Source: Streptomyces liliiviolaceus
GTDB lineage: Bacteria; Actinomycetota; Actinomycetes; Streptomycetales; Streptomycetaceae
Direction of reading: 5' to 3'
NCBI RefSeq assembly: GCF_018070025.1
Contig: NZ_JAGPYQ010000002.1
Span: forward strand, 1,798,001-1,862,000
DNA length: 64,000 nucleotides
Numbering within the stretch: position 1 is the first letter of the stretch; every line of letters starts with the position of its first letter. The position numbers and the translations under genes are program-made. The notes below the pieces were generated by a model. It was not told the origin of the DNA and did no database searches. It worked only from the letters and a program-made list of their open reading frames with translations. Shown here one piece after another: positions 16,311 to 26,181 of the stretch.

Positions 16311-18341
16311 ATGTTTGTGCGCTGGCAGACACCCTCGGACGGCGACCTGCGTGTGCTCGATGTGCGGCGCGCGGAAGCCGCGCTCATGGAGCACTACGCG
16401 CGGTTGGTCCGGCTGGTCTACGTCACTCTCCCCCGTTCTCCGGGCCGCCACCGGCGGGTCCTCGCCGCCCACGGCCTCGTACAGCGGGCGCTGCCCCACC
16501 GGGCGCCGGCCATACCGGGCCGGCGTCGCGCGGGGGACGCCCGGAACGCGGCTCCGGACGAGTACGGGGTCCTGCGGACGTCCGTACTGCGGGCGGCCAT
16601 GGCCCAGGACGCGCGGCCCGGCCCGCTGCCCCGCTCGTGGGGCTGGTGGCCTGGGCGCCCCACGCTGCCGACGGTGTGGGGGCTGCGTGTCTTCCCCCAG
16701 TCGGGAGGCGCCGAGGAACTGCTGCTGGACCGGGCCCTCGCGCAGGCCGGCTGGCCGGTGCGGGCGGCCGTCGCGCTGCTCGTCCTGGAGGAGCTGTCCG
16801 CCGACGAGGCGGCCGCCGTCCTGCGCGACACCGGCGTGGCCGAGCCCTCAGAGGCCCTGCTGGCCGCCAGGCGGCTGGTCGACGAGAGCGGCCCGCACCC
16901 CTCGGGCAGCGGCACGGGTGCGGCGGAAGCGGCCACCGGATCTCGGCCGCCTTCGGTGGCCGACGGCTCCGGGACACCCGTATCCGCTCTGCTCGCCCCG
17001 GAGTTCGACCCCTGTCTGCTGCACGCTCGGCCGACCGATCTGCTCCGCCGCAGGCACCGGGTGCGCACGGCGGTGACCGGCGCCCTGCTGGCCGCGTGCG
17101 TCGGAGCCGTCTCCCTCTCCCTCGCGGGCGACAGCGGTGTCCCCGCCGACAGAGGGCGCGATTGGACGGACTCGAAGGCGGTGGGCGCCGCGCTGCTGCG
17201 TCAGACGCCCGCCGACGTCTGGGCGGACACCGCCCGGGTCGACTTCACGGCCTGGCCCGCCCGCGGCGCCCGGACCGGCGACCGGGCGCTGCTGGAGCGC
17301 GCCATGCGGGCCTGGTCGGACCCGTCCTGGCGGGGGCGGCGGTCGCAGGAGGCCGGAGCGGCGTCCACCGGCAGCGGCCGGGCGCCCCATCTGCTGTTCG
17401 CCGACGACGTCGACGGACGCGCGGTCGTCGTCCTGCACGACGACCTGACCACCGTGCGCTACAGCGAACCGCTGGACGGCGACGGCGCGCCCGAGCTGGT
17501 GTCCGCCCTCACCGACGGCGCGAGCGTGACGACCGCCGCCGCGGTCGTCGTCTCCCGCACTCCCGAGTCCGTACGGATGCTGCTGGCGCCGTGGATCGCC
17601 GAGGCGGGCACCCGCGATCTGCTGGCACCGGACACGCCTGCCCGGGACGTGTCCCGTTCCCGCACCGGCCTCACCGAGCCGCTGCCGGTGCCGTCGGCCG
17701 ACGGCGACTGCCGTACGTGGCCCGTCGTGCAGTTGCGGTCCTCGACCCGCATCGTCGAGAAGCACGCGTTCCTGCTCAGCGACCTCGGCGGTATCTCGCC
17801 CGTCCATCTGACCTACATGCCGCCGCCGGAGCCGGGGGCACGGCCGCGCCCGCCCCGGGAGGCCACCGGCACGGACGCGCTGCTGGGCTGGGCACGCACC
17901 GCCTGCCGGCTGAACGGTCTGCGCGGCCACGGGGTGCGCGCGGTGAACCACTGGGTCTTCGCCCAGCAGGATCTGCCCGAGAGCGCCGGACGGGCCACCT
18001 GGGTCTGTGCCCGCGCCGACACCTGGCGCGGTCCCGGCCGTGTGGAGTACCTCTTCCTCGGACCGGGCAGCGGACCCGCCCGCTCCGCCGGCGTCCGCGC
18101 GAACACCGCCGAGTGCAGCCGGTTCGGCCAGCACGTGCTGGCCGACGTCGACTGGCGGGCCCCTTCCGGGTCCTCGTACCTGCTGGCCGCCGGAAGCAGG
18201 TCCGTCGACCGCATCGAGGCGTCGGGACCGCTGCGTGCCAAGTCCGACGGGCGCTTCCTCGCCGTCCGCGCCCCCAGGAAAACCTCCGACGCGAAGGTCG
18301 TCGGAGAGCTCCCCGAGCGTGCCGAGGTCCGGGCCCCCTGA
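16311..18341 (+). CDS. Large single-pass membrane protein with sigma-factor-like N-terminal part
   Basis: This 676-aa protein has no family I can name with certainty. Residues about 20-60 (EAALMEHYARLVRLVYVTL) resemble sigma-70 region 2 and residues about 145-185 (VRAAVALLVLEELSADEAA) resemble region 4, as in ECF-type sigma factors. A single transmembrane helix follows at about residues 247-270 (TAVTGALLAACVGAVSLSL), and the remaining 400 residues are predicted to be outside. Several Cys in the outer part (DCRTWP, ARTACRL, WVCARADTW, AECSRF) could form disulfides. This layout suggests transmembrane signalling by a tethered sigma-like domain, but the lack of a partner anti-sigma factor leaves the role open. 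It ends in a stem shared with the MarR gene. Confidence 0.6.
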   Translation: MFVRWQTPSDGDLRVLDVRRAEAALMEHYARLVRLVYVTLPRSPGRHRRVLAAHGLVQRALPHRAPAIPGRRRAGDARNAAPDEYGVLRTSVLRAAMAQDARPGPLPRSWGWWPGRPTLPTVWGLRVFPQSGGAEELLLDRALAQAGWPVRAAVALLVLEELSADEAAAVLRDTGVAEPSEALLAARRLVDESGPHPSGSGTGAAEAATGSRPPSVADGSGTPVSALLAPEFDPCLLHARPTDLLRRRHRVRTAVTGALLAACVGAVSLSLAGDSGVPADRGRDWTDSKAVGAALLRQTPADVWADTARVDFTAWPARGARTGDRALLERAMRAWSDPSWRGRRSQEAGAASTGSGRAPHLLFADDVDGRAVVVLHDDLTTVRYSEPLDGDGAPELVSALTDGASVTTAAAVVVSRTPESVRMLLAPWIAEAGTRDLLAPDTPARDVSRSRTGLTEPLPVPSADGDCRTWPVVQLRSSTRIVEKHAFLLSDLGGISPVHLTYMPPPEPGARPRPPREATGTDALLGWARTACRLNGLRGHGVRAVNHWVFAQQDLPESAGRATWVCARADTWRGPGRVEYLFLGPGSGPARSAGVRANTAECSRFGQHVLADVDWRAPSGSSYLLAAGSRSVDRIEASGPLRAKSDGRFLAVRAPRKTSDAKVVGELPERAEVRAP

Positions 18342-18361
18342 CCGAACGGCTGCTCGGTCAG
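18338..18361. terminator. Bidirectional hairpin containing both stop codons
   Basis: CTGACCGA (18338-18345) and TCGGTCAG (18354-18361) pair perfectly around an 8-base loop between converging genes. The TGA of the membrane protein and the TCA (TGA on the minus strand) of the MarR gene lie inside the stem arms, a very compact shared terminator. Confidence 0.55.
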
Positions 18362-18837
18362 CGCTCGTTGCTCAGCTCGCTGTTGAGGGCCTGGAGGAAG
18401 TCGGCGATCGTCTGCAGCTGTTCGGGGGTGAACTTCTGGCGCGCGGCCTCCGTGCTGCGCGCCAGAGGGCTGAAGTACTCACGGGCGAGCGCACGGGCAC
18501 CCGCGTTGTAGGTCAGGTGGACCACCCTGCGGTCGGTGCTCTCGCGGGTGCGGCTGATGTGGCCCGCGCGTTCGAGCCTGTCCAGGCAGGCCGTGACGGC
18601 TCCGGAGGTGAGGTCGAGGCGCTCCCGCAGGCGCGAGGGCGTCATCGGCTCGCCGTCGGTCGCCGAGGCGTCCAGGATCGCGGCCAGCGCGTGGACGTCC
18701 GTGGCATGCAGTTCGTTGGCCTGGGCAAACGAGTGGGCGATCCGGTTGAACTCGCTGTTCAGCGCGCGCAGCAGGACGGCGTAGGCCTGGAGATCGCTGG
18801 CGGGGCCTTCATGGCTGTCCGGACTGTTGGGCTGCAT
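18358..18837 (-). CDS. MarR-family transcriptional regulator
   Basis: This 159-aa MarR-type winged-helix regulator has the DNA-binding core at about residues 60-110 (MTPSRLRERLDLTSGAVTACLDRLERAGHI, wing at RESTDRRVVHLTY). It is preceded by a dimerisation helix with the segment HATDVHALAAI. The gene diverges from an MMPL exporter and the gap carries an inverted repeat, so it most probably represses both itself and the exporter and is released by a small lipophilic or phenolic ligand. No clear ribosome site precedes the ATG; a TATTAT hexamer ten bases upstream suggests a very short leader. Confidence 0.9.
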   Translation of the reverse strand: MQPNSPDSHEGPASDLQAYAVLLRALNSEFNRIAHSFAQANELHATDVHALAAILDASATDGEPMTPSRLRERLDLTSGAVTACLDRLERAGHISRTRESTDRRVVHLTYNAGARALAREYFSPLARSTEAARQKFTPEQLQTIADFLQALNSELSNER

Positions 18838-18854
18838 GGGACAAGGATAATATC

Positions 18855-18891
18855 TCTCAATGGTTGAGATACTTTCTCTTTGAGTTATCTT
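18855..18891 (+). promoter_or_regulatory. MarR operator overlapping the MMPL promoter
   Basis: TCTCAATGGTTGAGA (18855-18869) is an inverted repeat with 6-base arms in an AT-rich gap. The right arm contains TTGAGA (18864-18869), followed 16 bases later by TATCTT (18886-18891), a reasonable -35/-10 pair for the MMPL gene. A related half-site, TTTGAGTTATC, overlaps the -10. Repressor binding would block this promoter directly. Confidence 0.55.
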
Positions 18892-18957
18892 TGCACTCGG
18901 CCGCTGTCCGGTCCTCGTCCTGCGCCACGCCTGTGGGGAAAGCTGTTGAGAAAGTCA

Positions 18958-21033
18958 ATGAACACTGTGCGTCGACCCGCCCGATGGCTGGTCCCCCTGG
19001 TCCTCGTCGTCGTCTGGCTCGGTCTCGGCGGAGCGTTCGGCTCCTACGCGGGCAAGCTCGGGGACGTCTCCACGAACGACCAGGCGGCCTTCCTGCCGCA
19101 GAACGCCGAGTCCACCAAGGTCATCGAGCAGCAGAAGGCCTTCGCCGAGCGCGAGACCCTGCCCGCCATCCTCGTCTGGACCGCCGAGGGCGGCGGTGAG
19201 GTCTCCACGGCCCAACAGGGCTCCGCGACCCGGATCCTGGAGTCGCTCGCCGACGTGGAGGGCGTCGAGAGCAGGCCCTCACCGGCCCTGCGCTCACAGG
19301 ACGGAGCCGCGCTCCAGGGCGTGGTCCCGCTGCGCCCGGACCTCGGGGAACAACTCGGCGACGTGCTGGACGAGTTGGAGCGGGCCGCGGGGGACGTCCC
19401 CGGGGCACGCGTCCAGATCGCCGGACCCGCCGCCACCCAGGGGGACCTCGGCGAGGCTTTCGCGGGCATCGACGGAATCCTGCTGGGAGTTGCCCTGGCA
19501 GCCGTTCTGCTCATCCTGCTGCTGGTCTACCGCAGTGTTCTGCTGCCCTTCACGATCATCATCAGCGCCGTCTTCGCCCTCGGTATCGCCTGTGCCATCG
19601 TCTATGTGCTGGCCGACCACGACATCGTGCGCGTGGACGGTCAGGTGCAGGGCATCCTCTCGATCCTCGTGATCGGCGCCGCCACCGACTACGCCCTCCT
19701 GCTGACGGCACGTTTCCGTGAGGAACTCGCCCGCAGCGGCGACCGTTTCCAGGCCGCGTGGAAGGCGCTGCGCGACTCCTTCGGGGCGATCACCGCCAGC
19801 GCCGCGACCGTGGCCCTGGGACTGCTCGCCCTGCTGCTCAGCGACCTGACCAACAACCGTGCGCTGGGACCCGTCGGGGCGATCGGCATCGTGTGCGCCG
19901 TACTGACGACCCTGACGTTCCTGCCCGCGGTGCTCGCCCTCATGGGCAAGGTGGCCTTCTGGCCGGCCAAGCCCCGCTCGGCCGACGCGGAGACGGGCGG
20001 ACACGGGATCTGGCGGCGCGTCGCCCACTGGGTGGACACGCGCCCCCGGCGGCTGTGGATGGCCTCCGCCGCGCTGCTCGTGGCGGGTGCGGCGTTCTTC
20101 CCCGCGCTGCAGTCGAAGGGGGTGCCCCTGGACGAGCTGTTCGTCAACGACGCACCGTCCGTCGCGGCGCAGGAGACCCTGGGCCGGCACTTCCCCGGCG
20201 GCTCCGGCCAGCCGGTCGTGATCATCGCGGACGCTGACCGGCGTACGGAGGTCACGCGCGCCGCCGCCTCGACGAAGGGCGTCGCCGAGGCACAGGCGGT
20301 GGCCTCGTCGGGCCGACCGGGCGGGAAGCCACTGGTCGTGGACGGCCGGGTGCGGATCGACGCCGTCCTGGACGCCGCGCCGGACAGCGACTCGGCGAAG
20401 GACACCGTGCAGAAGCTGCGCGACCGGCTCCACACGGCCGACGCCGACGCCCTGGTCGGCGGCTACACCGCGCAGCAGTACGACACCCAGCGCACCGCGG
20501 AGCACGACCGGACCCTGATCATCCCCGTCGTCCTGGCGATCATCCTGCTGATCCTCGTCGTCCTGCTGCGCTGCCTCCTGCTGCCGGTGATCCTGGTGGC
20601 CACCGTGGCGCTGAACTACCTCGCCACGCTCGGGATCGCGGGCCTGGTGTTCCGGCACGGCTTCGGCTTCTCCGGGACGGACGCCTCGGTGCCGTTGTAC
20701 GGGTTCGTGTTCCTCGTCGCGCTCGGAGTCGACTACAACATCTTCCTGATGTCACGCGTGCGGGAGGAGACGCTGCAACTGGGCACGCGGCAGGGCATGT
20801 TGCGCGGCCTGATCGCCACCGGCGGTGTGATCACGTCCGCGGGCGTGGTCCTGGCCGCCACCTTCGCGGCCCTGATCGTCATCCCGCTCGCGTTCCTCGC
20901 GCAGATCGCCTTCATCGTCGCCTTCGGCGTGCTGCTCGACACGATCGTGGTGCGCTCGCTGCTGGTCCCGGCCCTGGTGAGGGACATCGGCCCGGCCGTC
21001 TGGTGGCCCGGCCGCCTCGCGCGCCGACGGTAA
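18958..21033 (+). CDS. MMPL-family RND transporter
   Basis: This 691-aa protein of the MMPL (RND superfamily) type has two repeats, each with one helix, a large outer domain and five further helices. The family signature regions are visible: IGAATDYALLLTARFREEL at about residues 239-257 in the first half and LGVDYNIFLMSRVREET in the second. Such pumps export lipids, siderophores or drugs using the proton gradient. I choose the ATG at 18958, since the longer open frame from 18880 would start inside the promoter. A 15-bp-stem terminator follows at 21088. Control by the divergent MarR protein suggests inducible efflux. Confidence 0.92.
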   Translation: MNTVRRPARWLVPLVLVVVWLGLGGAFGSYAGKLGDVSTNDQAAFLPQNAESTKVIEQQKAFAERETLPAILVWTAEGGGEVSTAQQGSATRILESLADVEGVESRPSPALRSQDGAALQGVVPLRPDLGEQLGDVLDELERAAGDVPGARVQIAGPAATQGDLGEAFAGIDGILLGVALAAVLLILLLVYRSVLLPFTIIISAVFALGIACAIVYVLADHDIVRVDGQVQGILSILVIGAATDYALLLTARFREELARSGDRFQAAWKALRDSFGAITASAATVALGLLALLLSDLTNNRALGPVGAIGIVCAVLTTLTFLPAVLALMGKVAFWPAKPRSADAETGGHGIWRRVAHWVDTRPRRLWMASAALLVAGAAFFPALQSKGVPLDELFVNDAPSVAAQETLGRHFPGGSGQPVVIIADADRRTEVTRAAASTKGVAEAQAVASSGRPGGKPLVVDGRVRIDAVLDAAPDSDSAKDTVQKLRDRLHTADADALVGGYTAQQYDTQRTAEHDRTLIIPVVLAIILLILVVLLRCLLLPVILVATVALNYLATLGIAGLVFRHGFGFSGTDASVPLYGFVFLVALGVDYNIFLMSRVREETLQLGTRQGMLRGLIATGGVITSAGVVLAATFAALIVIPLAFLAQIAFIVAFGVLLDTIVVRSLLVPALVRDIGPAVWWPGRLARRR

Positions 21034-21087
21034 CGGGCTGAGGCTGCCGGGGACCGAAGGGGCCGGAGACGGCCGGGGCCGGGCAAC

Positions 21088-21124
21088 GAAGAAGGCAAGG
21101 AGTCGTGTGCTCCTTGCCTTCTTC
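21088..21124. terminator. Strong 15-bp-stem terminator
   Basis: GAAGAAGGCAAGGAG (21088-21102) and its exact complement (21110-21124) pair around the loop TCGTGTG, 55 bases after the MMPL stop. The arms are a perfect 15-bp match and end in CTTC/GAAG rather than a U-run, as is usual for Streptomyces terminators. Confidence 0.8.
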
Positions 21125-21183
21125 AAGCTATAGCTCACCGGGGGGCTTGCCGCAAGACCCCGGTCGTGGCGCAGAATCACCGG

Positions 21184-21214
21184 CCGAAGCCGGAGACCAC
21201 CGGACCGGCTTCGG
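21184..21214. promoter_or_regulatory. 10-bp inverted repeat before the flavin hydroxylase gene
   Basis: CCGAAGCCGG (21184-21193) and CCGGCTTCGG (21205-21214) are exact inverted repeats with an 11-base spacer, 29 bases before the ATG at 21244. It lies after the MMPL terminator, so it belongs to the hydroxylase gene. It may be an operator or a leader hairpin; no adjacent regulator is dedicated to it. Confidence 0.45.
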
Positions 21215-21231
21215 AGTTCCTACGCCGTTGA

Positions 21232-22671
<1,440 letters not shown>

Positions 22672-22718
22672 GCGTCCCGTGGGCGGCGACGGCGGCACGG
22701 TCGCGGGGCGGGGTGTCG

Positions 22719-23498
22719 TCACAGCCGCCGGACGCGCAGTACCCCGGTCAGCATCGGGAGTGTGAACGCGCCGTGGGCGGTCTCCGGTCGGCTCGCGAGG
22801 TACGCGTGGAGCCGGCCCAGGGTGGCCTCGCGTTCCTGTGACGGCATGACCAGCATCCCCGCGCGTGTCGCGACGGTCGCGACCAGGGAGGCGGCGGTGC
22901 GGCGCTGTCCGTGCGGGAAGGCGGCCTGCTCCGGTGAGCCGAAACGGGCGGCCGCGGCCGTCGCCGGAACGTGCACGTCCGCCGTCTCGGCGCGCCAGCC
23001 GGTGGATGTGTCGCGCGGACCGACGGCGGCGCTCCCGCCGACCCGTGCGAGCCCGGACACCCACTCGACCCCGTCGTCCATGACGTTCCACAGACCGGCC
23101 AGGACGCCGTCGGGCGCGAGGACCCTGGCGATCTCGGGTCCCGCTACGGCCATGTCGAACCAGTGCATGGCGTTGCCCGCCAGCACGGCGTCGACGGACC
23201 CGTCGGGCAGCGGGATCGCCTCGGCGCTTCCCGGCAGGGCACGCACTCCCGGCAGTGCGCGCCGCAGCTCGGTCAGCATCGCCGGATCGGGCTCGACCGC
23301 GACGACGTCGGCGCCCAGCGCGAGCAGCGTGGCGGTGAGCTTGCCGGTTCCGGCGCCTAGGTCGAGTACGCGCGGGCCGGCCGCGGGTTCGAGCGCCCAG
23401 CGCACCGCGGTCCGCGCGTAGTCCGGACGGTGCTCGGCGTAGGCGACGGCCGCCGCGCCGAACGAGGAGGAGTGGAGCAACCGCTCGTCCTGATCCAT
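22719..23498 (-). CDS. SAM-dependent methyltransferase, UbiE/COQ5 type
   Basis: This 259-aa class I methyltransferase has motif I VLDLGAGTGKLTATL at about residues 44-58, the acidic AVEPDPAML at strand 2, and GSAEAIPLPDGSVDAVLAGNAMHW covering motifs II-III (about 93-116). The N-terminal FGAAAVAYAEHRPDYA is usual for small-molecule methyltransferases related to trans-aconitate methyltransferase. The substrate is unknown. It converges with the flavin hydroxylase gene and diverges from the rsbQ-like hydrolase. Its position does not tie it to either. Confidence 0.82.
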   Translation of the reverse strand: MDQDERLLHSSSFGAAAVAYAEHRPDYARTAVRWALEPAAGPRVLDLGAGTGKLTATLLALGADVVAVEPDPAMLTELRRALPGVRALPGSAEAIPLPDGSVDAVLAGNAMHWFDMAVAGPEIARVLAPDGVLAGLWNVMDDGVEWVSGLARVGGSAAVGPRDTSTGWRAETADVHVPATAAAARFGSPEQAAFPHGQRRTAASLVATVATRAGMLVMPSQEREATLGRLHAYLASRPETAHGAFTLPMLTGVLRVRRL

Positions 23499-23623
23499 CG
23501 GGTCACCCTATGACCCATGAGGGCTGCCGCCGCTCCACCGTCCGCCGGCGCTCCACCGTCCCGTGCGGCTGCCCGCTCCGTGGGATCCGTGGGAACCGCC
23601 TCCGGTCTGCGAGGATGCTTCGT

Positions 23624-24433
23624 ATGGATGTGCGACACAGGAACCATGTGACGGTGTCCGGGCGGCCCGGCGGGCCCGTCGTGATGCTGGCGCACGGGTT
23701 CGGTTGCGACCAGAACATGTGGCGTCTGGTGGCCCCGGCACTGGAGCGCGACTTCACCGTCGTGCTCTTCGACCACGTGGGCGCGGGGCACTCGGATCTG
23801 TCGGCGTGGAGCCCGGACCGGTACGCGACGCTCGACGGTTACGTGGAGGACGTGCTGGAGCTCTGCCGGGAGCTCGCGCTCGGCCCCGTGACGTTCGTGG
23901 GGCATTCCGTGAGCGCGATGATGGGTGTGGTGGCCGCCGTCCGGGAACCCGAGGCGTTCGCCGGACTCGTGCTGCTGGCCCCCTCGCCGCGGTTCGTCGA
24001 CGACCCCGTGACCGGTTACCGGGGCGGGTTCGACGCCGAGGACATCGATGAGCTCCTGGCAGCGCTCGACGCGAACTATCTGGGCTGGTCGGGCGCCATG
24101 GCCCCGGTGATCATGGGCAATCCGGAGCGGCCGGAACTGGGCGAGGAGCTGACCAACAGTTTCTGCCGCACCGATCCGCACATCGCCCGGGTCTTCGCCC
24201 GCGTGACGTTCCTGTCCGACAACCGCGAGGATCTCCCCCTGGTGAAGGTCCCCACGCTGGTCGCGCAGTGCTCCAGCGACGCGATCGCTCCCCGGGAGGT
24301 GGGCGAGTTCGTGCACGCCCGGATTCCGGGAAGCCGCCTGGTGACGCTCGACGCCACCGGGCACTGCCCGCAGCTCGCCGCTCCGGAGGAGACCACGGCG
24401 GCGATCGCCTCGTTCGTGGAAGCACTCGCCTGA
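23624..24433 (+). CDS. rsbQ: RsbQ-like alpha/beta hydrolase
   Basis: This 269-aa alpha/beta hydrolase of the RsbQ type has the catalytic Ser in FVGHSVSAMMG, the Asp in CSSDAIAP and the His in ATGHCPQLA. The cap region FVDDPVTGYRGGFDAEDIDE and NYLGWSGAMA is diagnostic of RsbQ. In Bacillus, RsbQ supplies an unknown small molecule that activates the PAS domain of the phosphatase RsbP in the energy-stress branch of the general stress response. Its stop shares one base with the start of the phosphatase gene (TGATG), so the pair is coupled as in Bacillus. I chose the ATG at 23624, which has GAGG nine bases upstream, over longer forms. Confidence 0.85.
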   Translation: MDVRHRNHVTVSGRPGGPVVMLAHGFGCDQNMWRLVAPALERDFTVVLFDHVGAGHSDLSAWSPDRYATLDGYVEDVLELCRELALGPVTFVGHSVSAMMGVVAAVREPEAFAGLVLLAPSPRFVDDPVTGYRGGFDAEDIDELLAALDANYLGWSGAMAPVIMGNPERPELGEELTNSFCRTDPHIARVFARVTFLSDNREDLPLVKVPTLVAQCSSDAIAPREVGEFVHARIPGSRLVTLDATGHCPQLAAPEETTAAIASFVEALA

Positions 24434-25767
24434 TGGGCAGATCCTGCGGCGAGGAGAACGGGGTGGCCGGGGCAGGCGCGGCGCGTGGCGCGGACGGAAC
24501 GACCGAGGCACACGGGGCGGCGAGCGTCTGGCGCACGGGCGACCTCCACTCCTCCGACGACCGGGCGCAGTTCTCCGCGCTGCTGGAGGACAGCGCCGAG
24601 GATCTGTACGAGCACGCGCCCTGCGGCTATCTGTCCACCCTGCTGGACGGCAGGATCGCGAAGGTCAACACCACGCTGCTGGACTGGCTGGGCTACGAGC
24701 GGGACGACCTGCTGGGCCGCAGACACTTCTCCGACCTGCTGACCGTCGGCGGGCGGCTCTACCACGAGACCCACTTCGCCCCGCTGCTGAGACTGCAGGG
24801 CGAGGTCAGCGGCATCGCCCTGGAACTCAAGACCGCCGACGGCTCCCGTCTGCCGGTCCTGGTCACCTCGACCGTGCGGACGGGCAGGGACGGGCAGCCG
24901 CTGCTGATCCGCACCACCCTCTTCGACGCGCGCGACCGCCGCGCCTACGAGACCGAGCTGCTGCGCGCCCGCGAGGAGGCCGAGCGGGAACGCGAACGGC
25001 TCCAGCGCCTGGCCGCCACCCTGCAGAAGACGCTCCTGCCGCCGGCCCTGGCCAACGTGCCCGGGCTGGACGTCTCCGCGTACTACCACATCGCCTCCGT
25101 CGACGAGGTCGGCGGCGACTTCTACGACCTGTTCCCGCTGGCCGAAGGCGCCTGGGGACTGTTCCTGGGCGATGTGTGCGGCAAGGGCGCCGCCGCCGCG
25201 GCCGTCACCTCGCTCACCCGCTACACCCTGCGGGCCGCGGCCGTGTACGACCCCGACCCGGTGGCCGTCCTCGGCAACCTCAACACCGTCCTCAACCACG
25301 AGTACAACGGCTCCGACCCCCGCTTCTGCACGGTCATCTTCGGTCTGCTGACCCCGGACCCCGACCAAGGCGGCTTCCACGTCACCCTGGCCAGTGGCGG
25401 TCATCCGCCCGCCCTGCTGATGCGCGCCGACGGCACCGCCGACCAGCTGCCCACCCCGGGCGGACAGCTCATCGGTGTGCTGGCCGACGCCCACATCGGC
25501 ACCACCGCCGTCCGGCTGGCCCCCGGCGACACCCTGCTGCTGCACACCGACGGGCTCACCGAGGCCCATGTCAACGCCGTCGACGGCGAGGACCGCTACG
25601 GCGACGACGCCCTTCTCGATTTCGCCCGCACGCTGGCTCCCACCACCGCCTCGGACACCGTCGGCGCGATCCGCGACCTGCTCGACACCTTCGGCAGCGG
25701 CGTGGACGACGACACCGCCGTCCTGGCTATCCATGTGCCCCGACCTCCCAGTGGAGAGCTCACGTGA
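24433..25767 (+). CDS. rsbP: RsbP-like PAS-PP2C serine phosphatase
   Basis: This 444-aa protein has an N-terminal PAS domain (about residues 45-165, with APCGYLSTLLDGRIAKVN and LGYERDDLLGR), a charged coiled coil (AREEAERERERLQRLAA, about 175-195) and a C-terminal PP2C/SpoIIE phosphatase (about 200-435). The metal-binding acidic residues appear in VGGDFYDLF, LGDVCGKGAAAA and GVDDDTAVLAI. It is expected to dephosphorylate the STAS anti-anti-sigma factor encoded next, when the RsbQ product occupies the PAS domain. The ATG overlaps the rsbQ stop, and the 3' end overlaps the STAS gene by four bases. No sigma factor or anti-sigma kinase lies nearby, so the output is encoded elsewhere. Confidence 0.88.
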   Translation: MGRSCGEENGVAGAGAARGADGTTEAHGAASVWRTGDLHSSDDRAQFSALLEDSAEDLYEHAPCGYLSTLLDGRIAKVNTTLLDWLGYERDDLLGRRHFSDLLTVGGRLYHETHFAPLLRLQGEVSGIALELKTADGSRLPVLVTSTVRTGRDGQPLLIRTTLFDARDRRAYETELLRAREEAERERERLQRLAATLQKTLLPPALANVPGLDVSAYYHIASVDEVGGDFYDLFPLAEGAWGLFLGDVCGKGAAAAAVTSLTRYTLRAAAVYDPDPVAVLGNLNTVLNHEYNGSDPRFCTVIFGLLTPDPDQGGFHVTLASGGHPPALLMRADGTADQLPTPGGQLIGVLADAHIGTTAVRLAPGDTLLLHTDGLTEAHVNAVDGEDRYGDDALLDFARTLAPTTASDTVGAIRDLLDTFGSGVDDDTAVLAIHVPRPPSGELT

Positions 25768-26123
25768 CCCGACGCCTGACCCTCCGCACCCGCACCGCTC
25801 CCGCCGGACCGGTCATCGAGCTCGCCGGGGACCTGGACCACTACAGCGCCCCCGAGGTACGCGCCGCGCTGCCGGGACTCGACCTGCGTCCGGGCCGGCA
25901 GCTCGTCCTCGACCTCGGCGGTGTCACCTTCTGCGACTCCAGCGGTATCACCGTGCTCATCGCGGCCCGCAATCACGCCTTGGCGGCCGGTGCGGGCATC
26001 GCCCTGGCCGCCGTACCCGATCCCGTCAGCCGGATCTTCCGTATCGTCGGCCTGGACCAGGTCTTTCCCGTCCACCCGACGGTCCTGGCCGCCGAAGCCG
26101 CCTGGCGGCCGACCGCGGGCTGA
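25764..26123 (+). CDS. STAS-domain anti-sigma factor antagonist (RsbV-like)
   Basis: This 119-aa single STAS domain has the phosphorylation site in VTFCDSSGITVLI (Ser59 or Ser60) and the N-terminal strand TAPAGPVIELAGDLD. In partner-switching systems the unphosphorylated form binds an anti-sigma kinase and frees the sigma factor. The GTG start at 25764 overlaps the RsbP stop (GTGA), which links substrate and phosphatase in one transcript. The cassette rsbQ-rsbP-rsbV is compact and self-contained, but the cognate kinase/anti-sigma factor is missing from the window. It converges with an aldo/keto reductase. Confidence 0.88.
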   Translation: MTRRLTLRTRTAPAGPVIELAGDLDHYSAPEVRAALPGLDLRPGRQLVLDLGGVTFCDSSGITVLIAARNHALAAGAGIALAAVPDPVSRIFRIVGLDQVFPVHPTVLAAEAAWRPTAG

Positions 26124-26181
26124 CACCGGGTCCGACACCGGATGCCGGGGACGGGTGCCGGGCCGGATGCCGGGGTCTGGC

